DNA from: Nocardia rhamnosiphila NBRC 108938
GTDB lineage: Bacteria > Actinomycetota > Actinomycetes > Mycobacteriales > Mycobacteriaceae
Direction of reading: 5' to 3'
Length of the DNA stretch: 64,000 bases
Assembly (NCBI RefSeq): GCF_000720425.1
Contig: NZ_JOAJ01000009.1
Location: 124,001-188,000, forward strand
The position numbers and the translations under genes are program-made. Under the pieces are notes generated by a model. It was not told the DNA's origin. It ran no database searches and saw only the letters and a program-made list of their open reading frames with translations. Shown here in pieces: positions 30,370-38,639 of this stretch (position 1 is its first letter; each line of letters starts with the position of its first letter).

Positions 30370-31755
30370 ATGATTTCCAGAGCGCTGCCGAGCATCTATC
30401 AGCGAGTCTCCGGTGAACTCGCCACGATATTCAAGAACGGCGCAACGAATTACCGGCATCGCACGGAAACGACGATCAACCACCTGCGGTACTGGCCCGG
30501 AACAGTCGACGACCCGACACAGGTCATGATCTGGGCCCGCGACCTACCAGCCGCCGACCGAATCGTGCCGTTCCCGGTGCCCACCGATCGAGCATTCCAG
30601 CTCCTGGAGCGCATGAGGACCGCGCGCCGCGAGAGTGAGTCGGCCGTGTACTGGAACACACTGGACCGCACCTCAGAGCTGTCCCCGCGTGAGTTGGAGA
30701 CCCTGAGACATCTGACAGCCATCAATCGCAGACTCGACGATATCGCGACTGCCCGGGGCGTGGACCCCACGCGGTTACGCGCAGACGTCACCGCTCATCT
30801 GCGACGTCTCCTGGCCGGCCGACCGGTCGCGACTCGGGTCGGGCCCGAAGTATTGGAGGCCGTCCTACGCGACGGACGGTTCAAGACGAAATTCGAAACC
30901 GGGAAATCCGCCGGTGGTGCGAAGGTAGAGGGGCGGGCCTGGCAGGAACACACCTGGTTCGGCTACGAACGAAAGATATTGCCCGACGACCGGCGCCCGG
31001 TTTACGGCTATGTGATGGTGAATGGAGAGTATGCCGCGGCTACAGGACCGCACGGGCTCGGTTGGTTCGAAAGGCTGGCGGATTCCGAGTGGAAGCAGGG
31101 CATCGGTGACAGTGATCTCCTCAGCGCCTACGGCGAAGTGCAGGTGGTCTTCAAACCGGAGGTACTGCAACGGACCACTTTCACCGTGGGCGACAGCTGG
31201 AACTACCGGGAATCGACGTTCCCCTCCCATATCCTCAATCCCCAGCCCGAATCCTTCGGAGCACTTCAGAAGCCATTGGGGCTTCCTCCCGAGGCCGACG
31301 GTCTGCCGGTCCCCACCACGGTCTGGGACCGCCCGCTGCTGACGATGGATCGGGAGTACCACACACCTTCGTTCACCGCTTCCGATTACGTGGAGGCACA
31401 GATACACGGCGGAGTGAGCGTGAGCGATATCGACCATGTGCTGCTGCCCCGGGAGCCGACACCGGAACTGCGCCGGACACTCGACGACACCGGTACCCGG
31501 TGGAGAGTGTTCAACAACGAAACGATCGCACGCGAGGGCACCCCGGCCGAACGCACGGCCGCGCGAGAACGCATAACCGAGCAACGCCGCTGGCTCGACA
31601 ACCGCCTCGCGAACCATATCCGCCGGACCGGCGCCGGACCCGGCGATCCAGTCGTCGACGCAGCCTATGAGAGACGCGCGGTCTTCGACCGGGACATCGA
31701 AATGCTCAAACGACCGCGAAGTAGTCCGGCCGATCCTGTCGAACCGAAGTGGTAG
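30370..31755 (+). CDS. ADP-ribosyltransferase-like/DUF3626-like orphan, possible toxin
   Basis: I do not recognise a named family with certainty. In this 461-residue protein the first 170 residues are helical and charged. The remainder shows a sequence pattern known from actinobacterial toxin-like proteins: RVGPEVLEAVLRDGRFKTKFETG, RRPVYGYVMVNG, YGEVQVVFKPEVLQRTTFT, GDSWN and YVEAQIHGGVSVSDIDHVLLP. The order of Arg, a mid-domain Thr-Phe-Thr and a late Glu-x-Gln is compatible with an ADP-ribosyltransferase fold. No signal peptide or WXG domain is visible, and no immunity gene is directly adjacent. The start codon has only a weak ribosome site. Confidence 0.6.
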   Translation: MISRALPSIYQRVSGELATIFKNGATNYRHRTETTINHLRYWPGTVDDPTQVMIWARDLPAADRIVPFPVPTDRAFQLLERMRTARRESESAVYWNTLDRTSELSPRELETLRHLTAINRRLDDIATARGVDPTRLRADVTAHLRRLLAGRPVATRVGPEVLEAVLRDGRFKTKFETGKSAGGAKVEGRAWQEHTWFGYERKILPDDRRPVYGYVMVNGEYAAATGPHGLGWFERLADSEWKQGIGDSDLLSAYGEVQVVFKPEVLQRTTFTVGDSWNYRESTFPSHILNPQPESFGALQKPLGLPPEADGLPVPTTVWDRPLLTMDREYHTPSFTASDYVEAQIHGGVSVSDIDHVLLPREPTPELRRTLDDTGTRWRVFNNETIAREGTPAERTAARERITEQRRWLDNRLANHIRRTGAGPGDPVVDAAYERRAVFDRDIEMLKRPRSSPADPVEPKW

Positions 31756-31837
31756 CCATATCCGGCTCCGGGCCCCTGTGCCTTTTCGTTTCCCGGCCGA
31801 CTGCCCGCGCCGCGCGAGGACGCGCGCGACGGGTCAC

Positions 31838-31843
31838 TAGACT
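31838..31843 (+). promoter_or_regulatory. murT -10 box, leaderless promoter
   Basis: TAGACT lies 7 nt upstream of GTG 31851 with no Shine-Dalgarno sequence, supporting leaderless transcription of murT-gatD. Confidence 0.5.
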
Positions 31844-31850
31844 GCCCGGC

Positions 31851-33089
31851 GTGGCAGAGATATCGGTGCGGGGGCGGCTGGCCCTCGGGGTGGCCGGCGC
31901 GGCGGCATGGGCCTCCCGCAAGGCGGGCCGTGGCAACGGGTCGATGATCGGCGGGCTGCTCGCGCTGAAGATCGACCCGCAGATCATGAAGCAGCTGGGC
32001 CGCGGGCGGCGTACCGTGCTGATCACCGGCACCAACGGCAAATCGACCACCACCCGGATGACCACCGCGGCGCTCAGCACGCTGGGCGAGGTCGCCACGC
32101 AGGCCGACGGCGCCAATATGGACGCCGGGATCGTCTCGGCGCTCAATGTCCACCGGGACGCGCGACTGGCCGCGATCGAAGTGGACGAACTGCATCTTCC
32201 GCATGTCACCGACGCCCTCAAACCGGAGGCGGTCGTACTGCTGAACCTCAGCCGCGATCAGCTGGACCGGGTCGGTGAGATCAATATGATCGAACGCCGG
32301 CTGCGCTCAGGTCTGGCGCGGCATCCGGATACCGTCGTCATCGCCAACTGCGACGATGTCCTGGTCACCTCCATCGCCTACGACCATCCGAATGTGGTGT
32401 GGGTCGCCGCCGGTAGCGGCTGGGCCATGGACGCCACCAGCTGTCCGCGCAGTGGGGAGCCGATCCTCTGGGAGGGCACCCACTGGTACAGCACCGGTAC
32501 CGATTTCGCCCGGCCCCAGCCGGATTGGTGGCTCGACGGCGACAAACTCTGCGGCCCCGACGGCGTCCGGCTGCCGCTGCGGCTGGCGCTGCCCGGCCGG
32601 GCGAACCGGGGCAACGCGGCTCAGGCGGTCGCCGCGGCGGTCGCGCTGGGCGCCGATACGGAACAGTCCTGCGCCGCCACCGGAACCGTGCGTGAGATCG
32701 CGGGCCGCTACCGCACCGTCCAGGTCGGCGAACACGCCGCCCGGCTGTTGCTGGCCAAGAACCCGGCCGGCTGGCAGGAAGCGCTGTCCATGATCGACCA
32801 CAGCGCCTCCGGGCTGGTGATCGCGGTGAACGGCCAGGTACCCGACGGCGAGGACCTGTCCTGGCTGTGGGATGTGCGGTTCGAGCATTTCGAGGACGTG
32901 CACGTCGTCGCCGCCGGGGAACGCGCCACCGACCTCGCGGTGCGCCTCACCTACGCCGGGGTCACGCACACCACCGTCGCGGACCCCGTACGCGCCATCG
33001 CGTCCTGCCCGGCGGGCCCGGTCGAAGTTCTCGCCAACTACACCGCGTTCCGCGACCTCAACCGTGACCTCCAGGAGCGGAACCGATGA
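31851..33089 (+). CDS. murT: Lipid II isoglutaminyl synthase, MurT subunit
   Basis: This 412-residue Mur-ligase-like ATPase works with GatD to amidate the alpha-carboxylate of D-glutamate in lipid II. The ATP loop is LITGTNGKSTTTRM; LNLSRDQLDRVGEI and the C-terminal DUF1727 segment (DVHVVAAGERATDLAVRL) follow. The GTG start is set by the leaderless promoter and the AEISVRGRLALGVAGAAAW N-terminus. The four-cysteine zinc ribbon of the Staphylococcus protein is incomplete: only TSCPRSG and KLCGPDG cysteines appear. It overlaps gatD by ATGA. Confidence 0.94.
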   Translation: MAEISVRGRLALGVAGAAAWASRKAGRGNGSMIGGLLALKIDPQIMKQLGRGRRTVLITGTNGKSTTTRMTTAALSTLGEVATQADGANMDAGIVSALNVHRDARLAAIEVDELHLPHVTDALKPEAVVLLNLSRDQLDRVGEINMIERRLRSGLARHPDTVVIANCDDVLVTSIAYDHPNVVWVAAGSGWAMDATSCPRSGEPILWEGTHWYSTGTDFARPQPDWWLDGDKLCGPDGVRLPLRLALPGRANRGNAAQAVAAAVALGADTEQSCAATGTVREIAGRYRTVQVGEHAARLLLAKNPAGWQEALSMIDHSASGLVIAVNGQVPDGEDLSWLWDVRFEHFEDVHVVAAGERATDLAVRLTYAGVTHTTVADPVRAIASCPAGPVEVLANYTAFRDLNRDLQERNR

Positions 33090-33796
33090 GTGATTCGACC
33101 GTACGCATCGGCCTGGTGCTGCCCGATGTGATGGGCACCTACGGTGACGGCGGCAACGCGCTGGTCCTGCGGCAGCGGCTGCGGCTGCGCGATATCGACG
33201 CCGAGATCGTGGAAATCACCCTCCCCGACCCCGTGCCGGACTCACTGGACATCTACACCCTCGGCGGCGCCGAGGACTCCGCCCAGCGCCTGGCCACCCG
33301 CCATCTGCTGCGCTACCCCGGACTGCAGAACGCGGCCGGGCGCGGCGCCCCGGTGCTGGCGATCTGTGCGGCGATCCAGGTCCTCGGCCGGTGGTACGAG
33401 ACCTCGAGCGGCGAACGGGTGGAAGGCGTCGGCCTGCTGGACGCCACCACCTCCCCGCAACAGACCCGCGCGATCGGCGAGGTGACGACGAACCCGCTGC
33501 TCACCGGCCTGTCCGCACCGCTCACCGGGTTCGAGAACCATCGCGGCGGCACCACCCTGGGCCCGGACGCCACCGGCCTCGCCCGGGTGACCCGAGGTAT
33601 CGGCAACGGGGTCGGCGACGGACTCGAAGGCGTGGTGCAGGGCTCGGTCCTGGGCACCTACATGCACGGCCCCGCCCTGGCCCGCAACCCCGAACTCGCC
33701 GACCACCTGCTGTGCCAGGCCCTCGGCGTGGACTCCCTGCCCCCGCTGGACCTCCCCGAAGTCGACCAGCTGCGGCGCGAACGCCTGCGCGCCTGA
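33086..33796 (+). CDS. gatD: Lipid II isoglutaminyl synthase, glutaminase subunit GatD
   Basis: This 236-residue class I glutamine amidotransferase releases ammonia from glutamine for MurT. The nucleophile lies in PVLAICAAIQVLGRWYE (Cys near residue 94) and the catalytic histidine in GTYMHGPALARNPELAD. Older annotation calls such proteins CobQ2. Start and murT stop overlap, so the subunits are made in equal amounts. The pair is syntenic with Rv3712-Rv3713. Confidence 0.94.
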   Translation: MSDSTVRIGLVLPDVMGTYGDGGNALVLRQRLRLRDIDAEIVEITLPDPVPDSLDIYTLGGAEDSAQRLATRHLLRYPGLQNAAGRGAPVLAICAAIQVLGRWYETSSGERVEGVGLLDATTSPQQTRAIGEVTTNPLLTGLSAPLTGFENHRGGTTLGPDATGLARVTRGIGNGVGDGLEGVVQGSVLGTYMHGPALARNPELADHLLCQALGVDSLPPLDLPEVDQLRRERLRA

Positions 33797-33851
33797 GGCC
33801 GCCCGGAGCCCGAGGTCTCGGCGTCCTCGGGCAGGGCAATAAACTCCCCTG

Positions 33852-34496
33852 GTGAGTTACGACCATGTGCTGTTGCCGTCCGGTGTCGCCGTCACTCCCG
33901 CGGAGGTCGACGCGTATCTCACCACTCAGCAGGGACTCCCCGCGACAGCGGAGATCGCGGCCATCGCGGCCGAACTCGGCGCGCGCAACGCGGAGTTACC
34001 CGAGGAGGACAGTTTCCTGAGCGTGACGCCGTTGGAGGGAACACCGACCGGGGCCATGCTGCCCGTGCCCAGTCCCTACGACGCAATCGGTTTCGTCCGG
34101 GATCTGCTGTTCCAGCTGGCGACACCGCGGAACTACGCGATCTACGATCCGCAGCTGACCTGGCTGATCGACCCTGCCGGGCATATCCCGGTGACGGTGA
34201 CCCACGGCGGGGCGGGAGAGTTCCCGTACCTGACCGAAACACTGGCCACCCTGTGGGCACACGAACTCATCGATCCCAACCCGTACCTGATCGTGGAACG
34301 CGCTCCCGAGATCTACATCCAGACCTACCGGGAATCCGCCGACGAGTACACCCTCGAATACCGCGACGGTGGAGCCGATCGGCATTTCACCACCAGCGTC
34401 ACCGGCCCGGATACGGTCGCCGGCCTCATCTGGGACTGGGCGCGTGAGGACCGCACCCGGCTCGACCGGCTCACCTGGGAACCGCTGACGCTGTGA
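33852..34496 (+). CDS. Uncharacterised 214-residue protein
   Basis: I do not recognise the family. The protein is acidic and soluble, with no signal or membrane segment. The C-terminal part (YIQTYRESADEYTLEYRDGG, then HFTTSVTGPDTVAGLIWDWARED) has a beta-rich pattern like some small immunity or Imm1-like proteins, a weak similarity only. The GTG has TAAACT 6 nt upstream and appears leaderless. It lies in the direction of gatD but has its own promoter, and converges on recR. Confidence 0.65.
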   Translation: MSYDHVLLPSGVAVTPAEVDAYLTTQQGLPATAEIAAIAAELGARNAELPEEDSFLSVTPLEGTPTGAMLPVPSPYDAIGFVRDLLFQLATPRNYAIYDPQLTWLIDPAGHIPVTVTHGGAGEFPYLTETLATLWAHELIDPNPYLIVERAPEIYIQTYRESADEYTLEYRDGGADRHFTTSVTGPDTVAGLIWDWAREDRTRLDRLTWEPLTL

Positions 34497-34523
34497 CCGC
34501 CGCGACCCTGGTCGCGGCGGTCC

Positions 34524-35132
34524 TCACAGCGCGCGGCGGCCGGAGAACGCCCGGCCCAGGGTCAGTTCGTCGGCGAACTCCAGATCGCCGCCCATGGGCA
34601 GTCCGGACGCGAGCCGGGTGACGGTGAGCCCGGGGAAATCACGCAGCATCCGGACGAGATAGGTCGCCGTCGCCTCGCCCTCGGTGTTCGGATCGGTGGC
34701 GATGATCACCTCGGTGACATCCACCCCGTCGTCCTGGCTGCCGATGCGGGTCAGCAGTTCCCGGATCCGCAACTGTTCGGGGCCCACCCCGCTCAAAGGA
34801 TCGAGCGCGCCACCCAGCACGTGATAGCGGCCCCGGAACTCCCGGGTCCGCTCGATCGCCGGTACATCCTTGGGTTCCTCGACCACGCAGATCATGCTGC
34901 GATCGCGGCGCGGGTCGGCGCAGATGCGGCACAGCTCGCCGTCGGCGACCGTGCCGCACTGCGCGCAGAAGCGCACACCGTCGCGGATCTTCTGCAATAC
35001 CGCCTGCAACCGGTCGAGTTCGGGCGGTTCCACCTGCAGCAGATGGAACGCGATCCGCTGCGCGCTCTTGGGGCCGATACCGGGGAGTTTCCCCAGCTCG
35101 TCGATGAGATCCTGGACCGGACCCTCGTACAC
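34524..35132 (-). CDS. recR: Recombination mediator protein
   Basis: This 202-residue protein acts in RecFOR-type loading of RecA at gaps. An N-terminal helix-hairpin-helix ([20 protein letters not shown]), a four-cysteine zinc finger ([19 protein letters not shown]) and a Toprim domain ([19 protein letters not shown] to [17 protein letters not shown]) are all visible. GTG start follows GGGGA. It lies 18 bp downstream of ebfC, the usual bacterial ebfC-recR operon. Confidence 0.97.
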   Translation of the reverse strand: MYEGPVQDLIDELGKLPGIGPKSAQRIAFHLLQVEPPELDRLQAVLQKIRDGVRFCAQCGTVADGELCRICADPRRDRSMICVVEEPKDVPAIERTREFRGRYHVLGGALDPLSGVGPEQLRIRELLTRIGSQDDGVDVTEVIIATDPNTEGEATATYLVRMLRDFPGLTVTRLASGLPMGGDLEFADELTLGRAFSGRRAL

Positions 35133-35150
35133 CGCGATTCCCCGGCGCGA

Positions 35151-35480
35151 TCAGAAGCCGGGCAGACCCGGTGCGCCGCCGCCGGCCAGCGGTCCGAGTC
35201 GTTCGGCCGCCAGCTGCTGGGCATTGGCCATGGCATCGTTGACGGCGCCGATCACCAGGTCCTGCAAGGTTTCCACATCCTCGGGGTCGACCGCCTCGGG
35301 GGCGATCGTCAGCGACTGCACCTCGCCGGTCGCCTTGATCGTCACCCGGACCAGACCGTTGCCGGCCTGGCCGTCCACTTCGGCCGCGGCGATCTCGGCC
35401 TGCGCGGCCATCACCTGCTCCTGCATCTGCTGGGCCTGCTGGAGCAACTGCTGCATATCGAACTGACCATCGGGCTGCAC
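35151..35480 (-). CDS. ebfC: YbaB/EbfC nucleoid-associated protein
   Basis: This DNA-binding protein has 109 residues. It shows the family core [22 protein letters not shown] (a coiled helix read here in part) and [39 protein letters not shown]. It forms a dimer that binds DNA without strong specificity. GTG start after AGAGGA. Co-transcribed with recR. Confidence 0.95.
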   Translation of the reverse strand: MQPDGQFDMQQLLQQAQQMQEQVMAAQAEIAAAEVDGQAGNGLVRVTIKATGEVQSLTIAPEAVDPEDVETLQDLVIGAVNDAMANAQQLAAERLGPLAGGGAPGLPGF

Positions 35481-35622
35481 GGGATTCCTCTCTACGGACG
35501 GGTCACAATTCAGCCTAGACCGCCTCGGCCGCCGATTCCGCCGCCACCCGACGCCGCCCTAAGATCGACTTCGCCGGTGTGATTGCGCCGTGCCGAAATC
35601 TTGATTGTTACTGGAGCAAACT

Positions 35623-36171
35623 GTGTCCAAGGGATATTTGCTGGGTGCGCTCATCATGGTATCCGGCGTGTTCCGCGCGGCGACCGCCGAAGCCGATCCC
35701 CACGAGGTAACCGACCACGGCAACGGCTGCGTCATCGATCCGGCCGCACCGGCGGTCACCGTCGAATCCTTACGTTCGCACTGCACCGCCCGGCAGCACG
35801 CCGAGATCTACCTGGCCGCCCAGGCCGGCGCGGTGCCGTCCGGGGTGAAGAACGGCTGGGTGACCTCGAGTTCTGTCGCCGAACCCATCGCGCCCACGTT
35901 CTGGCTCGGCAAAACCTTCGACACCGGGCCCGAGGGCGGCCGGTTGACCAACCGGGTCACCGGTGCCGATATCGCGGGCTGGCCGGCCGAGGTCTATCTG
36001 GCTCCGTCCCGGGAGGACGGTGAACCGACCTGGGTGCTCGACTACACACCCGCGATCACGCCGCAGGTCTACGACGAGATCCGGGAGGTCGTGCCCGGTG
36101 TATGGCTCGGCTACTCCTGGTGGCGTGGCGAACACCGGACCCCGGTGATGCTGTCGTTCGTCCTCGCCTGA
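35623..36171 (+). CDS. Secreted hypothetical protein
   Basis: This 182-residue protein of unknown function begins MSKGYLLGALIMVSGVFRAATAEA, a Sec signal with likely cleavage after AEA. Two cysteines (in NGCVIDP and RSHCTAR) could form a disulfide after export. The mature part is rich in Trp and Gly, ending GYSWWRGEHRTPVMLSFVLA. The GTG at 35623 has GGAG at 7-nt spacing and starts the signal sequence. It diverges from the ebfC-recR operon. M. tuberculosis has a different gene at this place. Confidence 0.72.
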   Translation: MSKGYLLGALIMVSGVFRAATAEADPHEVTDHGNGCVIDPAAPAVTVESLRSHCTARQHAEIYLAAQAGAVPSGVKNGWVTSSSVAEPIAPTFWLGKTFDTGPEGGRLTNRVTGADIAGWPAEVYLAPSREDGEPTWVLDYTPAITPQVYDEIREVVPGVWLGYSWWRGEHRTPVMLSFVLA

Positions 36172-36298
36172 GGAAGGCCTGCCGGTAGACCGGCCGGCCG
36201 ATGCCGCCGTACCGGCCCACCACACGGGCACCGGCCGGACGGTCACCGGCACGGATCGGATATCCGCTGCCGGCGATCGCCCGGCCGGACGCGGCCCG

Positions 36299-36733
36299 TC
36301 AGGCGAGTTCGCGCTTCAGGTTCGCCAGTACCTCGGCCTGGATCTTGCGCAGACCGAGGGGGGCGAAGATGCCCTCGAAGATGCCCTTGACACCGCCGGC
36401 GCCCTGCCAGGTGGTCTCCAGGGTGACGGTCGAACCCGATCCGGCCGGGGCCACCGTCCAGGTGTTGACGAGCGAGGAATTGGCGTCCTTCTCGGTGACG
36501 ACATTGTCGGCGACCGAGACCTGGGCGCGGATATTGCGCACTCGCTTCTCGGTGGCCTGCAATGTCCATTCGGCGACGGTGCCGTCGCCCTGCCCACCCT
36601 CGACCACCTTGTAGTCGCGGTAGTGCGCCGACAGGATCTTCGGGCGCACCTCCGTGTAATCGGTGACCGCCGCCAGCGCGCGCTGCGGGTCTGCGGCGAC
36701 CTCGATCGAACTGCCGGCCTTGACCTGTCCCAC
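36299..36733 (-). CDS. SRPBCC family protein (Rv3718c-like)
   Basis: This 144-residue START-like domain protein shows the polyketide-cyclase pattern: GQVKAGSSIEVAADPQRALAAVTDY, a run of beta strands, and the C-terminal helix LRKIQAEVLANLKRELA. GTG start follows AAGGAG at 6 nt. Its place between recR/ebfC and the bfa genes matches Rv3718c. It presumably binds a hydrophobic ligand. A link to the neighbouring fatty-acid genes is possible but unproven. Confidence 0.87.
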   Translation of the reverse strand: MGQVKAGSSIEVAADPQRALAAVTDYTEVRPKILSAHYRDYKVVEGGQGDGTVAEWTLQATEKRVRNIRAQVSVADNVVTEKDANSSLVNTWTVAPAGSGSTVTLETTWQGAGGVKGIFEGIFAPLGLRKIQAEVLANLKRELA

Positions 36734-37196
36734 GGTGAACTCCTTATCGGGATGTGTTGTCGGCTCTATTATCGGCGCCGCCTACGACCGCGCGGGGTCG
36801 AGGGCCCCTTGGTCCCGTCGTCCAGCGCCCGAGACCCGCGCCTGCGGCGCATGCACTTCGGGCGCTGAACGACGGGACGGCCCTCACCTTCACGAGCAGG
36901 CCGACCACCCACCTTCACAAGCAACAACCCCACCGTCCCTCGCCGCGATCGAACGTGCTTCCTCACCACCGTCATCGCGTTCAACCCTCACATTTCACAA
37001 GCAAGTCCCCTGAACGTCTCCGTATCCGGTACCTATCCCCTTCGCGCACGAGTTCGTATGAATACCGACAATTCAGGAATAGCGGTCAACCCGGGTGAAC
37101 AGTTCTTCGAACACGATGCAACGGATATGTGACATTTCGCCACCGACAATCCCCCCGCTGTGGCCGCTCGAGACCGAGTGGGGCTAGCGTCTAGAC
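36734..37196. promoter_or_regulatory. bfaA upstream region with repeated TTCACnAGCA motif
   Basis: No gene is visible. TTCACGAGCA (36889-36898), TTCACAAGCA (36914-36923) and TTCACAAGCA (36994-37003) recur in the same direction. TAGCGT at 37185-37190 lies 6 nt before GTG 37197 and is the likely -10 box of a leaderless bfaA transcript. Confidence 0.4.
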
Positions 37197-38639
37197 GTGG
37201 CAATGAGTCTGTTGGGGAAGGCCGGCCACGGTCCGGCCGCATATGAATCCGGGTTCGCTGCATATCGGGCAGGCGTCGATCGCCTGCTCGCGAGCTATCG
37301 TGCCATCCCGGACGACGCCGATGTGCGACTGGCCAAGAAGACTTCCAATCTCTTCCGCGCGCGGGCGAAGAACACGGCACCGGGGCTGGACGTCTCGGGC
37401 CTCACCCGGGTGATCGAGGTCGATCCTGATTCGAAAACGGCCGAGGTCGCGGGGATGACGACCTACGAAGAACTGGTGGCCGCCACGCTGCCCTACGGCC
37501 TGGCGCCGCTGGTGGTGCCGCAGCTCAAGACCATCACCCTGGGTGGCGCGGTGACCGGGCTCGGGATCGAATCGACCTCCTTCCGCAACGGTCTGCCCCA
37601 CGAATCGGTGCTGGAGATGGAGGTGCTGACCGGGGCCGGTGAGATCGTCACCATCGACCCGGACGGGGCCGACGCCGAACTCTTCCGCGGTTTCCCGAAC
37701 TCCTACGGCACGCTCGGCTACACCACCCGCCTGAAGATCGAGCTGGAACCGGTGCTGCCGTATGTGGAGTTGCGCCACCTGCGGTTCCACGATCTGCGGG
37801 AACTCGAGTCGGTCCTCGAGCAGGTCGTACTGGACCGCAGCCATGACGGTGAGCGGGTCGACTACCTGGACGGGGTGGTATTCAGCGCCGGGGAAAGCTA
37901 CCTGACGCTGGGCCGGCAGACCGAGGAACCGGGCCCGGTCAGCGACTACACCGGAATGGATATCTACTACCGCTCCATCCAGCACGACGGCCCGGCGCCC
38001 AAGCGTGACCGGCTGACCGTCCACGACTATCTCTGGCGATGGGACACCGACTGGTTCTGGTGCTCGCGCGCCTTCGGGACGCAGAACCCGAAGGTCCGCC
38101 GCTTCTGGCCGAAACGCTACCGGCGCAGCAGCTTCTACTGGAAGCTGATCGCGCTGGATCACCGCTACAACATCGGTGACAAGCTGGCCGCGCGGAAAGG
38201 TGAGCCGCCGCAGGAGCGCGTGGTGCAGGACATCGAGGTCCCGGTGGAGCGCACCGCCGATTTCGTGGAGTGGTTCCTGCGCGAAATCCCCATCGAACCC
38301 ATCTGGTTGTGCCCGCTGCGGCTGCGCGATTCCGGCACCCCGGACAGCGATCGCCCCTGGCCGCTGTACCCGCTGCGACCCGGTCGCACCTATGTGAATA
38401 TCGGCTTCTGGTCGGCGGTTCCGAAATCGCCCGGGCAGTTGGATGGCGCGGCGAACCGTGCCATCGAAAAAACCGTCACCGAATTCGACGGACACAAATC
38501 CCTGTACTCGGACTCCTTTTACGAGCCCGAGGAATTTGCCGCCCTCTACGGCGGTGAAAGTTACAAAGCATTGAAGAAACGCTACGATCCCGGCCAGCGC
38601 CTGCTGGATCTGTACTCGAAGGCGGTGCAACGCAGATGA
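37197..38639 (+). CDS. bfaA: FAD-linked reductase for 10-methyl fatty acids (BfaA/TmsA-like)
   Basis: This 480-residue oxidoreductase has a PCMH-type FAD-binding domain (VIEVDPDSKTAEVAGMTTYEEL, then PQLKTITLGGAVTGLGIES), related to delta-24 sterol reductases. In mycobacteria and relatives BfaA reduces the 10-methylene intermediate made by BfaB to a 10-methyl group, giving tuberculostearic acid. The gene overlaps bfaB by ATGA, as Rv3719-Rv3720 are paired. The GTG start has a -10 box 6 nt upstream. The catalytic step is assigned from homology and pairing. Confidence 0.88.
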   Translation: MAMSLLGKAGHGPAAYESGFAAYRAGVDRLLASYRAIPDDADVRLAKKTSNLFRARAKNTAPGLDVSGLTRVIEVDPDSKTAEVAGMTTYEELVAATLPYGLAPLVVPQLKTITLGGAVTGLGIESTSFRNGLPHESVLEMEVLTGAGEIVTIDPDGADAELFRGFPNSYGTLGYTTRLKIELEPVLPYVELRHLRFHDLRELESVLEQVVLDRSHDGERVDYLDGVVFSAGESYLTLGRQTEEPGPVSDYTGMDIYYRSIQHDGPAPKRDRLTVHDYLWRWDTDWFWCSRAFGTQNPKVRRFWPKRYRRSSFYWKLIALDHRYNIGDKLAARKGEPPQERVVQDIEVPVERTADFVEWFLREIPIEPIWLCPLRLRDSGTPDSDRPWPLYPLRPGRTYVNIGFWSAVPKSPGQLDGAANRAIEKTVTEFDGHKSLYSDSFYEPEEFAALYGGESYKALKKRYDPGQRLLDLYSKAVQRR

